Of a stretch of 64,000 bases of DNA, positions 8,261-17,887 are shown in pieces (position 1 is the first letter of the stretch; each line of letters begins with the position of its first letter). A program made the position numbers and the translations under genes. The stretch is taken from assembly GCA_900635495.1 (NCBI GenBank), contig LR134136.1:1364001-1428000 (forward strand), read 5' to 3'. A model generated the notes under the pieces. It saw only the letters and a program-made list of their open reading frames with translations. It did no database searches and was not told where the DNA came from. Source of the DNA: Atlantibacter hermannii. GTDB taxonomy: Bacteria; Pseudomonadota; Gammaproteobacteria; Enterobacterales; Enterobacteriaceae.

Positions 8261-10277
8261 CTATTGAGCGGGGTTTACCGCTTTTCCTTTCAGTAATTTT
8301 CTCACCCATAGCCGGTTTGGATTGAGCGCCGCGAGTGTTGCGCCGTCCATTGGAAGCGGTTCGTCACACATCTGCGCCGCGAGAATTTCTACCGCTAATG
8401 GCGCGCTGCACAATCCGCGTGAACCGAGCGCACCCAGCATAAACAGATTGGGGTGAACCGGCGCGGCAACCACCTCTTCCGGCGTCGCGCTGCGTTCCGC
8501 CAGGGCCTGATACTGCGTCAGCAGGGCAGGGTAGTCGGCGACATTGCCGACCATCGGCATATGATCCCGGGTGGCGCAGCGTACGCCGACCCGTGCCTCG
8601 CCTGCGCTGACGTCTACCTCAAGCGGCCAGGTTTGCGTCGGGAAACAATCAATCAGCCGCTGGCGATTATGTTTCTGATCTTCCTCGCTGTATTGCGCGT
8701 TTTCCACTCCACGATGATAGCTGGCACCGATACAGTGATGCTGATTTTGCGGATTTACCGGGGTGAGATAGCCGTCGTAACACAGCACCTGGCGCAACGC
8801 CGACAGCTGCGGCGTGGTGGGGATATGGCTTACCTGACCCGCCACCGGATACACCGGCTGCATCGCGGTTTGGGTAAACTGACTCAGTTTGCTGCCATTG
8901 GCTAACACCACTGCGTCATGATGAGCCTGGTGTCCGTCAGCAAACGTCAGCTGCCAACGGCCTTCATGATGCAATTGCGTCACCGCGTGGTGAAAATGTG
9001 CCCTGAGTCCCTGGGTTTCGGCCAGCGCGATCGCCCCGGCAGTTAACTGCGCCGGGCACAGCCAACCGCCGAGTGGGTAGGTAATGCCGCCGCAGCCGGT
9101 TTCCACGCCGGTTAATGCCAGGGCGTCCTGTTGATCGAGGGCACGCGCTACGGTGTCTGGCAGATCCAGCTCCAGCATCTGGCGGATTTTCGCGGCGCTT
9201 TTTTCATCCCAGGCTAACTGCGTCACGCCGCACCAGTCATGATCGAATGCCACGGGGAGCGCGTCATACAACCGGCGGGCAAAGGTAAAGGCCGCGGGGA
9301 AAAAGCGTGTCAGCGCCGGGTTGCTGTGGCTTATCAGCGGATAGAGTGCGCCCTGCCGGTTGCCCGATGCGCCCTGTGCCGGAGAGGCGTCTTCGCAGTA
9401 AAGCGTCACCCGCTTTCCACGCCGCAACAATGCCAATGCCAGTAACGCGCTGGCGACGCCGCCGCCAATAATCGCCACGTCCTCGCCCTGTGCGGCCTGA
9501 CGTTGATACCACGGCGTAAGCATGCGGCCGGGCAGGGTATGATCCAGTGAACCGGTCAGCATCTCGCGTTTACGGCCAAAGCCTTTGGTTTTGCGTACGG
9601 TGAATCCCGCTTCCTGCAAACCGCGCCGCACAAAAGCCCGCGGAGGTAAATGTCGCGAGCGTTGCACCGGGCCGCGCCAGTCGCGCCATGGCGCTGAACA
9701 GTTCCGGCGTCCACATATCCGGGTTTTTGGCAGGGGCGAAACCGTCAAGAAACCAGGCGTCAACGCGGCTTTGCAGCGCATCGTCTAAATCCGGGATCAG
9801 GGTGTTGACGTCACCCAGCCACAAATCCAGCGTTACCCGTCCGTTATCGAACAATACACGCTGGCAGCCCGGCAGCAGCGGCGGCCACTGGCTATGCAGT
9901 TTTTCCGCCCACGGGGCGAGTTCCGGCCAGGCGGCGTGGGCGCGCGCCAAATCCGACGCCTGCAACGGGAATTTTTCGAAACTGACAAAATGCAGGCGGT
10001 TAAGCGTGGCATCGGGATGGGCGGCGCAAAACGCGTCAAAAGCCTGCCAGAGCGTAAGAAAATTCAGCCCGGTGCCAAAGCCGGTTTCCGCTACGGTGAA
10101 CAGCGTTTGCGGGTGGTGTGCGAAGCGCGTCGGCAGCTGATTTCCGGCCAGAAAGACGTAACGCGTTTCTTCCAGACCGTTGTCATTGGAAAAGTAAACG
10201 TCATCAAAATCTCGGGAAACAGGTGTACCCTCATTATTGAAGTCGAGGGTAGCGGGTTTGATGGTGGTATGTTTCAC
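8261..10277 (-). CDS. mnmC: Bifunctional tRNA 5-methylaminomethyl-2-thiouridine synthase MnmC (frameshift at 9632-9635)
   Basis: MnmC completes the mnm5s2U modification of the tRNA wobble base. The C-terminal FAD oxidase domain removes the carboxymethyl group and the N-terminal SAM domain methylates the amine. The N-terminal domain has GFGTGLNFLTLW (SAM site) and DAWFLDGFAPAKNP. The FAD-binding IIGGGVASALLALALLRRG starts the C-terminal part, which ends ALNPNRLWVRKLLKGKAV. One extra A (plus strand AAAA, 9632-9635) shifts the frame inside the methyltransferase domain at about residue 215. Corrected, the protein is 671 residues (E. coli 668). The start is GTG, matching the E. coli MKHYSIQPA start. 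It is divergent from fabB. Confidence 0.95.
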
Positions 10278-10353
10278 GTAAGTTACTCGTCTGACAGGCA
10301 GTGGCACGATCTTAGCGATGTGAGCCCGGCGGCGCAAATTTACCGGCAAATCG

Positions 10354-10369
10354 TCTGATCGGACTTGTT
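10354..10369 (+). promoter_or_regulatory. FadR-like operator upstream of fabB
   Basis: TCTGATCGGACTTGTT matches the FadR consensus ACTGGTCNGACCNGTT at all but three positions. FadR activates fabB in E. coli from this position relative to the gene. Confidence 0.6.
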
Positions 10370-10371
10370 CG

Positions 10372-10387
10372 GCGTACAACTGTACGC
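10372..10387 (+). promoter_or_regulatory. FabR-like operator upstream of fabB
   Basis: GCGTACA-AC-TGTACGC is a perfect 7+7 inverted repeat directly after the FadR-like site. FabR represses fabA and fabB in E. coli through a palindrome of this type in response to unsaturated fatty acids. Confidence 0.65.
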
Positions 10388-10436
10388 TATTGTGCCACTC
10401 GACTCTTATTATTAGTGCGACTGACAGAGGTATTAA

Positions 10437-11658
10437 ATGAAACGTGCAGTGATTACTGGCCTGGGTATCGTATCCAGCATCGGTAATAACCAGCAGGAAG
10501 TCCTGGCATCCCTTCGCGAAGGGCGTTCAGGTATTACTTTCTCTCAAGAGCTGAAAGATTCTGGTATGCGCAGCCACGTTTGGGGCAACGTAAAACTGGA
10601 CACCACGGGTCTGATTGATCGTAAAGTGGTGCGCTTTATGAGCGATGCGTCAATTTATGCATACCTCTCGATGGAGCAGGCAATCAGCGATGCTGGTCTT
10701 TCTGACGAAGCCTATCAAAATAATCCTCGTGTCGGTCTGATCGCCGGTTCCGGAGGTGGTTCTCCGCGTTACCAGGTGTTCGGTGCAGACGCGATGCGCA
10801 GCCCGCGCGGCCTGAAAGCAGTGGGCCCGTACGTGGTGACGAAGTCCATGGCATCCGGCGTATCCGCTTGCCTGGCGACCCCCGTTTAAAATTCACGGCG
10901 TGAACTACTCTATCAGCTCTGCCTGTGCGACATCCGCGCACTGTATCGGCAATGCGGTTGAGCAAATCCAGTTGGGCAAACAGGACATCGTATTTGCTGG
11001 CGGCGGCGAAGAGCTGTGCTGGGAAATGGCCTGTGAGTTTGACGCGATGGGCGCGCTGTCCACCAAATATAACGAGACGCCGGAAAAAGCATCCCGCACC
11101 TATGACGCGGACCGTGACGGTTTCGTGATCGCGGGCGGCGGCGGCATGGTTGTCGTCGAAGAACTGGAACATGCGCTGGCGCGTGGTGCGCACATCTATG
11201 CGGAAATCGTCGGTTACGGCGCTACTTCCGATGGTGCTGACATGGTCGCTCCGTCTGGCGAAGGCGCAGTGCGCTGCATGCAGATGGCGATGCACGGCGT
11301 TGATACCCCAATCGATTACCTCAACACGCACGGCACTTCCACACCGGTTGGTGATGTGAAAGAGCTGGGCGCGATCCGCGAAGTGTTCGGCAACAACTCT
11401 CCGGCGCTTTCCGCAACCAAAGCCATGACCGGTCACTCTCTGGGTGCGGCTGGCGTGCAGGAAGCCATTTACTCTCTGCTGATGCTGGAGCATGGTTTCA
11501 TCGCGCCGAGCATCAATATCGAGAATCTGGACCCGCAGGCGGAAGGCCTGAACGTTATCACCGAACCCACCGAGCGTGAACTCACTACCGTGATGTCCAA
11601 CAGCTTCGGTTTTGGCGGCACCAACGCCACACTGGTGATGCGCAAATATAACGCGTAA
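10437..11658 (+). CDS. fabB: 3-oxoacyl-[acyl-carrier-protein] synthase I (frameshift at 10879-10883)
   Basis: FabB condenses malonyl-ACP with acyl-ACP and is needed for elongation of unsaturated fatty acids. The active-site cysteine lies in SSACATSAHCIG, and the catalytic histidines are in NTHGTSTPVGD and KAMTGHSLGAAG, all present. The corrected length is 406 residues, as in E. coli. A run of five C where four are expected (10879-10883) makes a stop after ACLATPV; sequence from KIHGVNYS onward is unbroken in +1. The gene is essential for unsaturated fatty acid synthesis in relatives, so a real null is unlikely. Ribosome-binding site AGAGG precedes the ATG. Confidence 0.96.
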
Positions 11659-11673
11659 GCCACGCGACATAAC

Positions 11674-11698
11674 AAAAGGGGCCGAATGGCCCCTTTTT
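11674..11698. terminator. Bidirectional terminator between fabB and flk
   Basis: AAAAGGGGCC-gaat-GGCCCCTTTT has a perfect stem with A and T tracts on either side, suitable for ending both convergent genes. Confidence 0.85.
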
Positions 11699-11715
11699 GC
11701 ATTTCTGGATGGCGC

Positions 11716-12723
11716 TTACAGCACCATCAACAGCACCACAATTGCCACCACCAGCGCGAACAGCGCCAGCCCGGGACGGGCGGAAAGCTGACGCAGCGGC
11801 TCCATCAAAGACGGGATTAGCGGGTTGTAAATCGGCTGAACGTCGCGGGTTTCTATCGGCGCGCCGTAATTATTAACGCGCAGCGCGAACACCTGATTCA
11901 GCACATCCTGAATCTGCGCCGTGGTCAGCACCGTTTGCGGCGTGGCTTGCCAGCGCTGCTGGGTGTAGTCGACGATTTCCTGCCATTCGTGCGAGGCCAT
12001 TGGCTGGCGCAGGGCGGTTTGCAGGGAAAGTAGTGTCGGCGCAGGCTGCTGGACCAGGGTCTGGCGCGCCTGAAGCCAGGTATTCAACGATGCGAAATGC
12101 TTTGCCGGGATTAACTCGCCGCTTTTCACGCCCGCCAGCTCCAGCATGGATTGCCAGATAAGTTTTGGCGATTCGCCCGTGGCGGCGGCCAGCTTAATCA
12201 CCTGTTGGTTAAGCGTATTATGCTCGGCAGGCAGCAACGGGCGCTCCGTAGCCGGGCGTTGCTGCGGCTGGGGAATGGCCATCTGGCCGTTTTGCAGCAG
12301 CACCAACACGCTTTTTAACTGCTCGGGCGACAGCTGGCTTAGCGCGGTCTGGCCAAACTGCTGGCGAATATAATCGCTTGCCGCCTGGCGGTTATTGCCG
12401 ACGTTAAGCAGTTCCGTGAGCTGTGACAGCAGTTGTCGGCCGGAATGTGTGCTCTCCGCGCTGGTCAGGCGTTGGTTAAGATTTTGCTCCGCAGCGGGAA
12501 AATGGCGCGACTGCAACGGCATCTCTTGTTTCAGGCCGAGGTCGTGACGCAGGCTGGCCCACACTTCGCTGCTCTGCTGCTGCGTCAGCGCGATGATGCG
12601 GGTAATCAGCCGCTCAAGCTGAGTACGTTGTTGTGATGTGAGCGGGAGTTCACCGGCAGTTGTCTGCGGGGAGGGGGGTTCTCCCGGAGGGCGGGCGGGT
12701 GCGCCCTGCACTGGTTGCATCAT
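11716..12723 (-). CDS. flk: Flagella biosynthesis regulatory protein Flk
   Basis: Flk is an inner-membrane protein that in Salmonella prevents premature secretion of late flagellar substrates and FlgM before ring assembly. The product is 335 residues (E. coli 331): a proline-rich N-terminus, a glutamine-rich helical middle, and a single C-terminal transmembrane anchor (LALFALVVAIVVLLMVL) with no residues after it. Recognisable blocks include QWLQARQTL-like and LLPAEHNTLNQ. The frame is intact. Confidence 0.92.
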   Translation of the reverse strand: MMQPVQGAPARPPGEPPSPQTTAGELPLTSQQRTQLERLITRIIALTQQQSSEVWASLRHDLGLKQEMPLQSRHFPAAEQNLNQRLTSAESTHSGRQLLSQLTELLNVGNNRQAASDYIRQQFGQTALSQLSPEQLKSVLVLLQNGQMAIPQPQQRPATERPLLPAEHNTLNQQVIKLAAATGESPKLIWQSMLELAGVKSGELIPAKHFASLNTWLQARQTLVQQPAPTLLSLQTALRQPMASHEWQEIVDYTQQRWQATPQTVLTTAQIQDVLNQVFALRVNNYGAPIETRDVQPIYNPLIPSLMEPLRQLSARPGLALFALVVAIVVLLMVL

Positions 12724-13009
12724 AGTAAATCCTGACTTCGCCTTTGGTCTCGTGTATGACTAAGGGCGAGATTATGGCACACTTAACGCCGGCCCCATTA
12801 GGGCTATTTTATTTGTCATTTTGTATCCGGGCAGTGCTCACAAAGGTTTACCTCTGAACGCCCGAAGGGCGAGCGAAGCGAATAACCTCCTCAGGTACGA
12901 CGTGAACGCTCCGGGCTTTGCGCGCTGTTCAAATCCAAAATGGCTGCAACAATAATACCTACCGGGGCTGGCGTGCGCCCCTCTTCCGCACATTAACAGG
13001 TACTGTAGC
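12724..13009 (+). promoter_or_regulatory. Divergent flk-pdxB intergenic region
   Basis: This 286-bp gap must contain the promoters of flk (minus) and pdxB (plus). A GC-rich patch with a small hairpin (CGCCC-gaa-GGGCG, 12858-12870) lies in the middle. I see no clear operator. Confidence 0.4.
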
Positions 13010-14148
13010 GTGAAAATTCTCGTTGATGAAAATATGCCTTATGCCCGTGACTTGTTTTGCCCGTTTGGGTGAAGTGACAGCGGTGCCGGGGCGACCTATT
13101 CCGGTTGAGGAACTGGACGATGCCGATGCGTTGATGGTGCGTTCGGTGACTAAGGTCAACAGTCAATTGCTGGACGGGAAAAACGTTCGCTTTGTCGGCA
13201 CCGCGACGGCAGGCACCGATCATGTGGATCAGGACTACTTAGCGCAGGCCGGAATCGCGTTTTCTGCGGCTCCCGGCTGCAATGCCATCGCGGTGGTGGA
13301 GTATGTGTTTTCCGCGCTGCTGATGCTCGCGGAGCGCGACGGTTTCCAGCTCACCGATCGCACCGTGGGCATCGTGGGCGTCGGCAACGTGGGCGGGCGC
13401 CTGCAGAAGCGTCTTGAGGCGCTGGGCGTGCGTACCCTGCTGTGCGATCCGCCGCGCGCCGCTAACGGCGAACCGGGCGATTTCCTGCCGCTGGATAAAC
13501 TGGTCGAAGAGGCCGATATCCTCACTTTCCATACCCCGCTGTATAAAGACGGCCCTTACAAAACCTGGCATCTGGCGGATGAAGCGCTGATATCCCGCCT
13601 CAAGCCGGGTGCCATTTTAATTAATGCCTGTCGTGGCGCAGTGGTGGATAACGCTGCCTTGCTGAAATGCCTTGAGGCCGGCCAGAAACTCAGCACCGTG
13701 CTGGACGTCTGGGAACCGGAGCCGGATCTGAACGTAGCCCTGCTGGAGAAAGTCGACATCGGCACCGCGCACATCGCCGGTTATACCCTGGAAGGCAAAG
13801 CGCGTGGCACGACCCAGGTGTTTGAAGCGTACAGCGCCTTTATCGGCAAGCCGCAGCAAATCGCCCTCGACACGCTGTTGCCCGCGCCGGAATTTGGCCG
13901 CATCACGCTGCATGGCCCGTTGGATCAGGCAACGCTGAAAAGACTGGTTCATCTGGTGTATGATGTGCGCCGCGATGACGCGCCGCTGCGTAAAGTGGCG
14001 GGTGTAGCGGGTGAGTTTGATAAGCTGCGTAAGCACTACCCTTGAGCGCCGCGAGTGGTCGTCCCTGTTTGTTCAGTGCGATGACGCGTCGGCGGCGGCG
14101 CTGCTAAGCGCCCTGGGTTTTAACGCCGTACATCATTCGGCGCGTTAA
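13010..14148 (+). CDS. pdxB: Erythronate-4-phosphate dehydrogenase (two frameshifts, 13060-13062 and 14039-14041)
   Basis: PdxB oxidises 4-phospho-erythronate in the DXP-dependent pyridoxal-phosphate pathway. It belongs to the D-2-hydroxyacid dehydrogenase family: the NAD-binding motif is GIVGVGNVGGRL, with catalytic residues in NACRGAVVDN and IAGYTLEGKARGTTQ. The start is GTG (KILVDENMPYARDLF). An extra C at 13060-13062 stops translation after about 20 residues, and another extra C at 14039-14041 truncates the dimerisation tail. After both corrections the protein is 378 residues, exactly the E. coli length, ending FNAVHHSAR. It heads the pdxB-usg-truA-dedA-accD-folC cluster. Confidence 0.95.
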
Positions 14149-14163
14149 TCATCTTCTTTTCGA

Positions 14164-14195
14164 TCCCTGCTCTATCGGCAGGGACGTCGTTTTAT
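14164..14195 (+). terminator. Hairpin with T-rich tail between pdxB and usg
   Basis: TCCCTGC-tctatcg-GCAGGGA is a 7-bp stem followed by CGTCGTTTTATTTT. It could partly attenuate transcription from pdxB into usg-truA. Confidence 0.5.
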
Positions 14196-14213
14196 TTTCT
14201 GGAGTAAACCACC

Positions 14214-15228
14214 ATGTCTGAAGGCTGGAATATCGCCATACTGGGGCGCAACGGGCGCTGTGGGAGAGGCCCTGCTTGAGCAACTCGCGGAACGTCAATT
14301 CCCGGTGGGCGATCTGTACGCCCTTGCGCGTAGCGAAAGCGCGGGCGAATCCCTGCGCTTTGCCGGTAAAACGGTCAGGGTGCAGGATGCCGCTGAATTT
14401 GACTGGACGCAGGCGCAGCTTGCATTCTTCGTCGCCGGTCATGAAGCAACCGCGCAGTATGCGGACGAGGCCATCAATGCGGGCTGCCTGGTCATTGATG
14501 CCAGCGGCTTGTACGCCCTGGAGCCGGACGTCCCGTTAGTCATTCCGGAAGTGAACCCCTTTGTGCTGGCGGATTACCGCAACCGTAATCTCATCGCTAT
14601 CCCTGATAGCCTGACCAGCCAGCTGCTGGTGGCCCTTAAGCCGTTGATCGATGAAGGCGGCCTGGCGCGTATTCAGGTGACCAGCCTGCTGTCCGCGTCG
14701 GCGAAAGGCAAAGTCGCGGTTGATGCCCTGGCAGGCCAGAGCGCCAAATTGCTAAACGGCATGCCGATTGATGACGAGGATTTCTTCGGACGCCAGCTGG
14801 CATTCAACGTACTGCCGATGCTGCCGGACAGTCTGGGCAGCGTACGCGAAGAGCGTCGTATCGTGAATGAAGTGCGTAAAATTCTCCAGGACGACATGCT
14901 GATGATTTCTGCTACCTGCGTGCAGTCTCCGGTGTTTTACGGTCATGCGCAGATGGTCAATTTCGAAGCCATGCGCCCACTATCATTTGAAGAAGCGCGT
15001 GATGCATTTGAGCGCGGCGAAGATCTTACCCTTTCCCCCGCCAACGAATTCCCGACGCAAGTGGGCGACGCCTCCGGTAACGCACAGTTGTCTGTTGGCT
15101 GCGTGCGTAACGACTACGGCATGCCGGAGCAGATCCAGTTCTGGTCCGTGGCGGATAATGTGCGCTTCGGCGGCGCGCTGATGGCAGTCAAAGTCGCGGA
15201 GAAATTAGTGCAGGAGTACTGGTACTAA
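14214..15228 (+). CDS. usg: Usg, semialdehyde-dehydrogenase-like protein (frameshift at 14243-14246)
   Basis: Usg is a paralogue of aspartate-semialdehyde dehydrogenase (N-terminal NAD-binding and C-terminal dimerisation domains) with no established reaction. The corrected length is 337 residues, as in E. coli. The nucleotide-binding glycine loop near the N-terminus is interrupted by one extra G in GGGG at 14243-14246 (ILG-ATGA in relatives). The remaining protein from EALLEQLAERQFPVG is intact. The catalytic cysteine context of true Asd is not evident, consistent with a non-canonical role. Its stop overlaps the truA start (TAATG). Confidence 0.93.
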
Positions 15229-16032
15229 TGACGGAGCTTCAGGATTTGCCGCTGCGCAAAATCGCGCTCGGCATTGAATATGACGGCAGTAAGTATTACG
15301 GCTGGCAGCGTCAGAATGAAGTACGCAGCGTTCAGGAGAAGCTCGAAAAAGCGTTAAGCAAGGTGGCGAACGCGCCGGTCAATGTGTTTTGCGCCGGGCG
15401 TACCGATGCAGGCGTACACGCAACCGGGCAGGTGGTGCATTTCGAGACTCAGGCCGTCCGTAAAGATGCGGCCTGGACGCTGGGCGTAAATGCGAATTTA
15501 CCTGGTGACATCGCGGTACGATGGGTGAAAGATGTGCCGGACGATTTTCATGCGCGATTTAGCGCAACGGCTCGCCGTTACCGCTATGTCATCTACAATC
15601 ATCGTCTGCGTCCTGCGGTTTTACAGCAGGGGCGTTACGCACTATCACCAGCCGCTGGATGCTGACCGTATGCATCGCGCGGCCCAGTGCTTAATCGGCG
15701 AGAATGATTTTACATCGTTTCGCGCCGTGCAGTGTCAGTCGCGCACCCCGTGGCGTAACCTGATGCACATTAACGTCGCACGCTTCGGGGCGTACGTGGT
15801 GGTCGATATCAAAGCGAATGCTTTTGTTCATCATATGGTCAGGAACATTGTTGGCAGCCTGATGGAAGTAGGGTGCGGCAACCAGCCGGAGAGCTGGATT
15901 AACGACTTGCTGGCGGCGAAGGACCGGACGCTTGCGGCAGCGACGGCGAAAGCGGAAGGGCTCTATCTGGTCAGCGTGGATTATCCTGACCGTTTTGAAC
16001 TGCCGAAGACGCCGATGGCCCACTCTTTTTAG
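15228..16032 (+). CDS. truA: tRNA pseudouridine(38-40) synthase TruA (frameshift at 15629-15632)
   Basis: TruA isomerises uridines 38-40 in the anticodon stem-loop of many tRNAs. The catalytic aspartate lies in CAGRTDAGVHATGQ (about residues 57-70), and the fold continues with FTSFRAVQCQSRTPWRN and HHMVRNIVG. One extra G at 15629-15632 shifts the frame at about residue 134; downstream sequence is intact in +1. The corrected length is 267 residues (E. coli 270). It is translationally coupled to usg. Confidence 0.95.
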
Positions 16033-16064
16033 CTGACTAAAGGCTGTTGAGGACGTAATACAGT

Positions 16065-16740
16065 ATGGACATTATTCGCTTTCTGATCGATTTCATCCTG
16101 CACATTGATGTGCATCTGGCGGAACTGGTTGCCGAGTACGGCGTCTGGGTGTACGCCATTCTGTTTTTGATCCTGTTTTGTGAAACCGGTCTGGTGGTCA
16201 CGCCGTTTTTACCGGGCCGATTCTCTGCTCTTTGTTGCCGGTGCCATTTCCGCGCTGCCGACCAACGATTTAAACGTGCATCTGATGGTGGCGTTAATGA
16301 TTGTGGCGGCGATTATCGGGGATGCGGTGAATTACACCATCGGCAGACTGTTCGGCGAAAAACTGTTCAGCAATCCTGATTCAAAAATTTTCCGGCGCAG
16401 CTATCTGGATAAAACCCATGCGTTCTACGCGCGTCATGGCGGGAAAACCATTATTCTCGCGCGCTTCGTGCCGATTGTGCGCACCTTCGCGCCGTTCGTC
16501 GCCGGTATGGGGCATATGTCCTACCGCCATTTTGCGGCGTATAACGTTATTGGCGCGCTGTTGTGGGTACTGCTGTTTACCTATGCGGGTTATCTGTTTG
16601 GCGATCTGCCGATCGTGCAGGAAAACCTGAAGTTACTGATTGTGGCGATTATTATCCTGTCGGTATTGCCCGGCGTTGTGGAAATCATTCGTCATAAACG
16701 CGCCGCAGCGCGTAACGAAAGACAACAACCACGTTCTTAA
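16065..16740 (+). CDS. dedA: DedA-family inner-membrane protein (frameshift at 16217-16218)
   Basis: This founding member of the DedA/VTT (SNARE-associated) membrane family is implicated in undecaprenyl-phosphate or phospholipid flipping and membrane homeostasis. Hydrophobic segments, the conserved PFLPG(D)SLLFVAGA loop and the arginine-containing FVPIVRTFAPFVAGMG motif are visible. An extra C at 16217-16218 lies exactly in the PG-D loop; the remainder is intact. The corrected length is about 224 residues (E. coli 219). It lies between truA and accD. Confidence 0.94.
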
Positions 16741-16896
16741 AACAAGAGCAGGATCGCGCGGTTAGACCACTTTTTTGTCCCAACTCGCGGTTTGTTATGT
16801 TTTAATGAGCACCATTTATGGTCTGTCGGCGGTCAGAATTTGTCCGCTGCCGACAGAAAAACTGGCATCGACCAGGTTCAGGCAGAAAGGTCATCA

Positions 16897-17817
16897 ATGA
16901 GCTGGATTGAACGAATTCTCAATAAGAGCAATATCACCCCCACCCGTAAGGCGAGCATTCCGGAAGGCGTGTGGACCAAATGTGACAGCTGCGGCCAGGT
17001 TCTCTACCGCGCCGAGCTGGAACGTAACCTGGGGGTGTGCCCGAAGTGCGATCATCATATGCGTATGGCGGCGCGTGACCGTCTGCATAGCCTGTTAGAC
17101 GAAGGCTCGATGGTGGAACTGGGTAGTGAGCTTGAGCCGAAAGATGTGCTGAAGTTCAAAGACTCCAAAAAGTATAAAGATCGTCTGGCGAGCGCCCAGA
17201 AAGAGACCGGCGAAAAAGACGCGCTGGTGGTGATGAAAGGCACCCTGCACGACATGCCGGTAGTGGCGGCGGCGTTTGAGTTCTCCTTTATGGGTGGCTC
17301 AATGGGTTCCGTGGTTGGCGCGCGTTTCGTTCGCGCCGTTGAGCAGGCGCTGGAAGACAACTGCCCGCTTATCTGTTTTTCCGCCTCCGGCGGTGCGCGT
17401 ATGCAGGAAGCGCTGATGTCGCTGATGCAGATGGCGAAGACGTCCGCTGCGCTGGCGAAAATGCAGGAGCGCGGCTTGCCGTACATCTCCGTGCTGACCG
17501 ACCCGACCATGGGTGGCGTCTCCGCCAGCTTCGCGATGCTGGGCGATTTAAACATCGCTGAGCCGAAAGCGCTGATTGGCTTTGCCGGCCCGCGTGTTAT
17601 CGAGCAGACCGTGCGTGAGAAACTGCCTGCCGGGTTCCAGCGCAGTGAGTTCTTAATCGAGAAAGGGGCGATCGATATGATTATTCGTCGTCCTGAACTG
17701 CGTCTGAAGCTCGCCAGCCTGCTGGCGAAAATGATGAATCTCCCGGCGCCAGGGCCGGATGCGCCGCAGGAAACCATTGTGGTTCCGCCAGCGCCAGACC
17801 AGGAACAAGAGGCCTGA
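16897..17817 (+). CDS. accD: Acetyl-CoA carboxylase carboxyltransferase subunit beta
   Basis: AccD pairs with AccA to transfer carboxyl groups from biotin carboxyl carrier protein to acetyl-CoA, giving malonyl-CoA for FabB and the other condensing enzymes. The four-cysteine zinc ribbon is CDSCG...GVCPKC (about residues 27-49), and the crotonase-type core includes SASGGARMQEALMSLMQM. The protein is 306 residues (E. coli 304). The ATG at 16897 fits MSWIERIL; the upstream extension is non-coding. The frame is intact, in contrast to its upstream neighbours. Confidence 0.98.
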   Translation: MSWIERILNKSNITPTRKASIPEGVWTKCDSCGQVLYRAELERNLGVCPKCDHHMRMAARDRLHSLLDEGSMVELGSELEPKDVLKFKDSKKYKDRLASAQKETGEKDALVVMKGTLHDMPVVAAAFEFSFMGGSMGSVVGARFVRAVEQALEDNCPLICFSASGGARMQEALMSLMQMAKTSAALAKMQERGLPYISVLTDPTMGGVSASFAMLGDLNIAEPKALIGFAGPRVIEQTVREKLPAGFQRSEFLIEKGAIDMIIRRPELRLKLASLLAKMMNLPAPGPDAPQETIVVPPAPDQEQEA

Positions 17818-17826
17818 TCGTCACGA

Positions 17827-17861
17827 AGGGCAGGGCCATAACGGCGCTGCCCTTTTTCTTT
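17827..17861 (+). terminator. Terminator-like hairpin between accD and folC
   Basis: AGGGCAG pairs with CTGCCCT across a 13-base loop and is followed by TTTTCTTT. It lies 10 bp after the accD stop and probably reduces readthrough into folC. Confidence 0.6.
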
Positions 17862-17887
17862 ATTCATCGCTAACACGTACGGGCATC

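Noticed and set aside
10684..11670. 328-codon minus-strand frame inside fabB
   Set aside because: It is antisense to conserved fabB and lacks any family signature.
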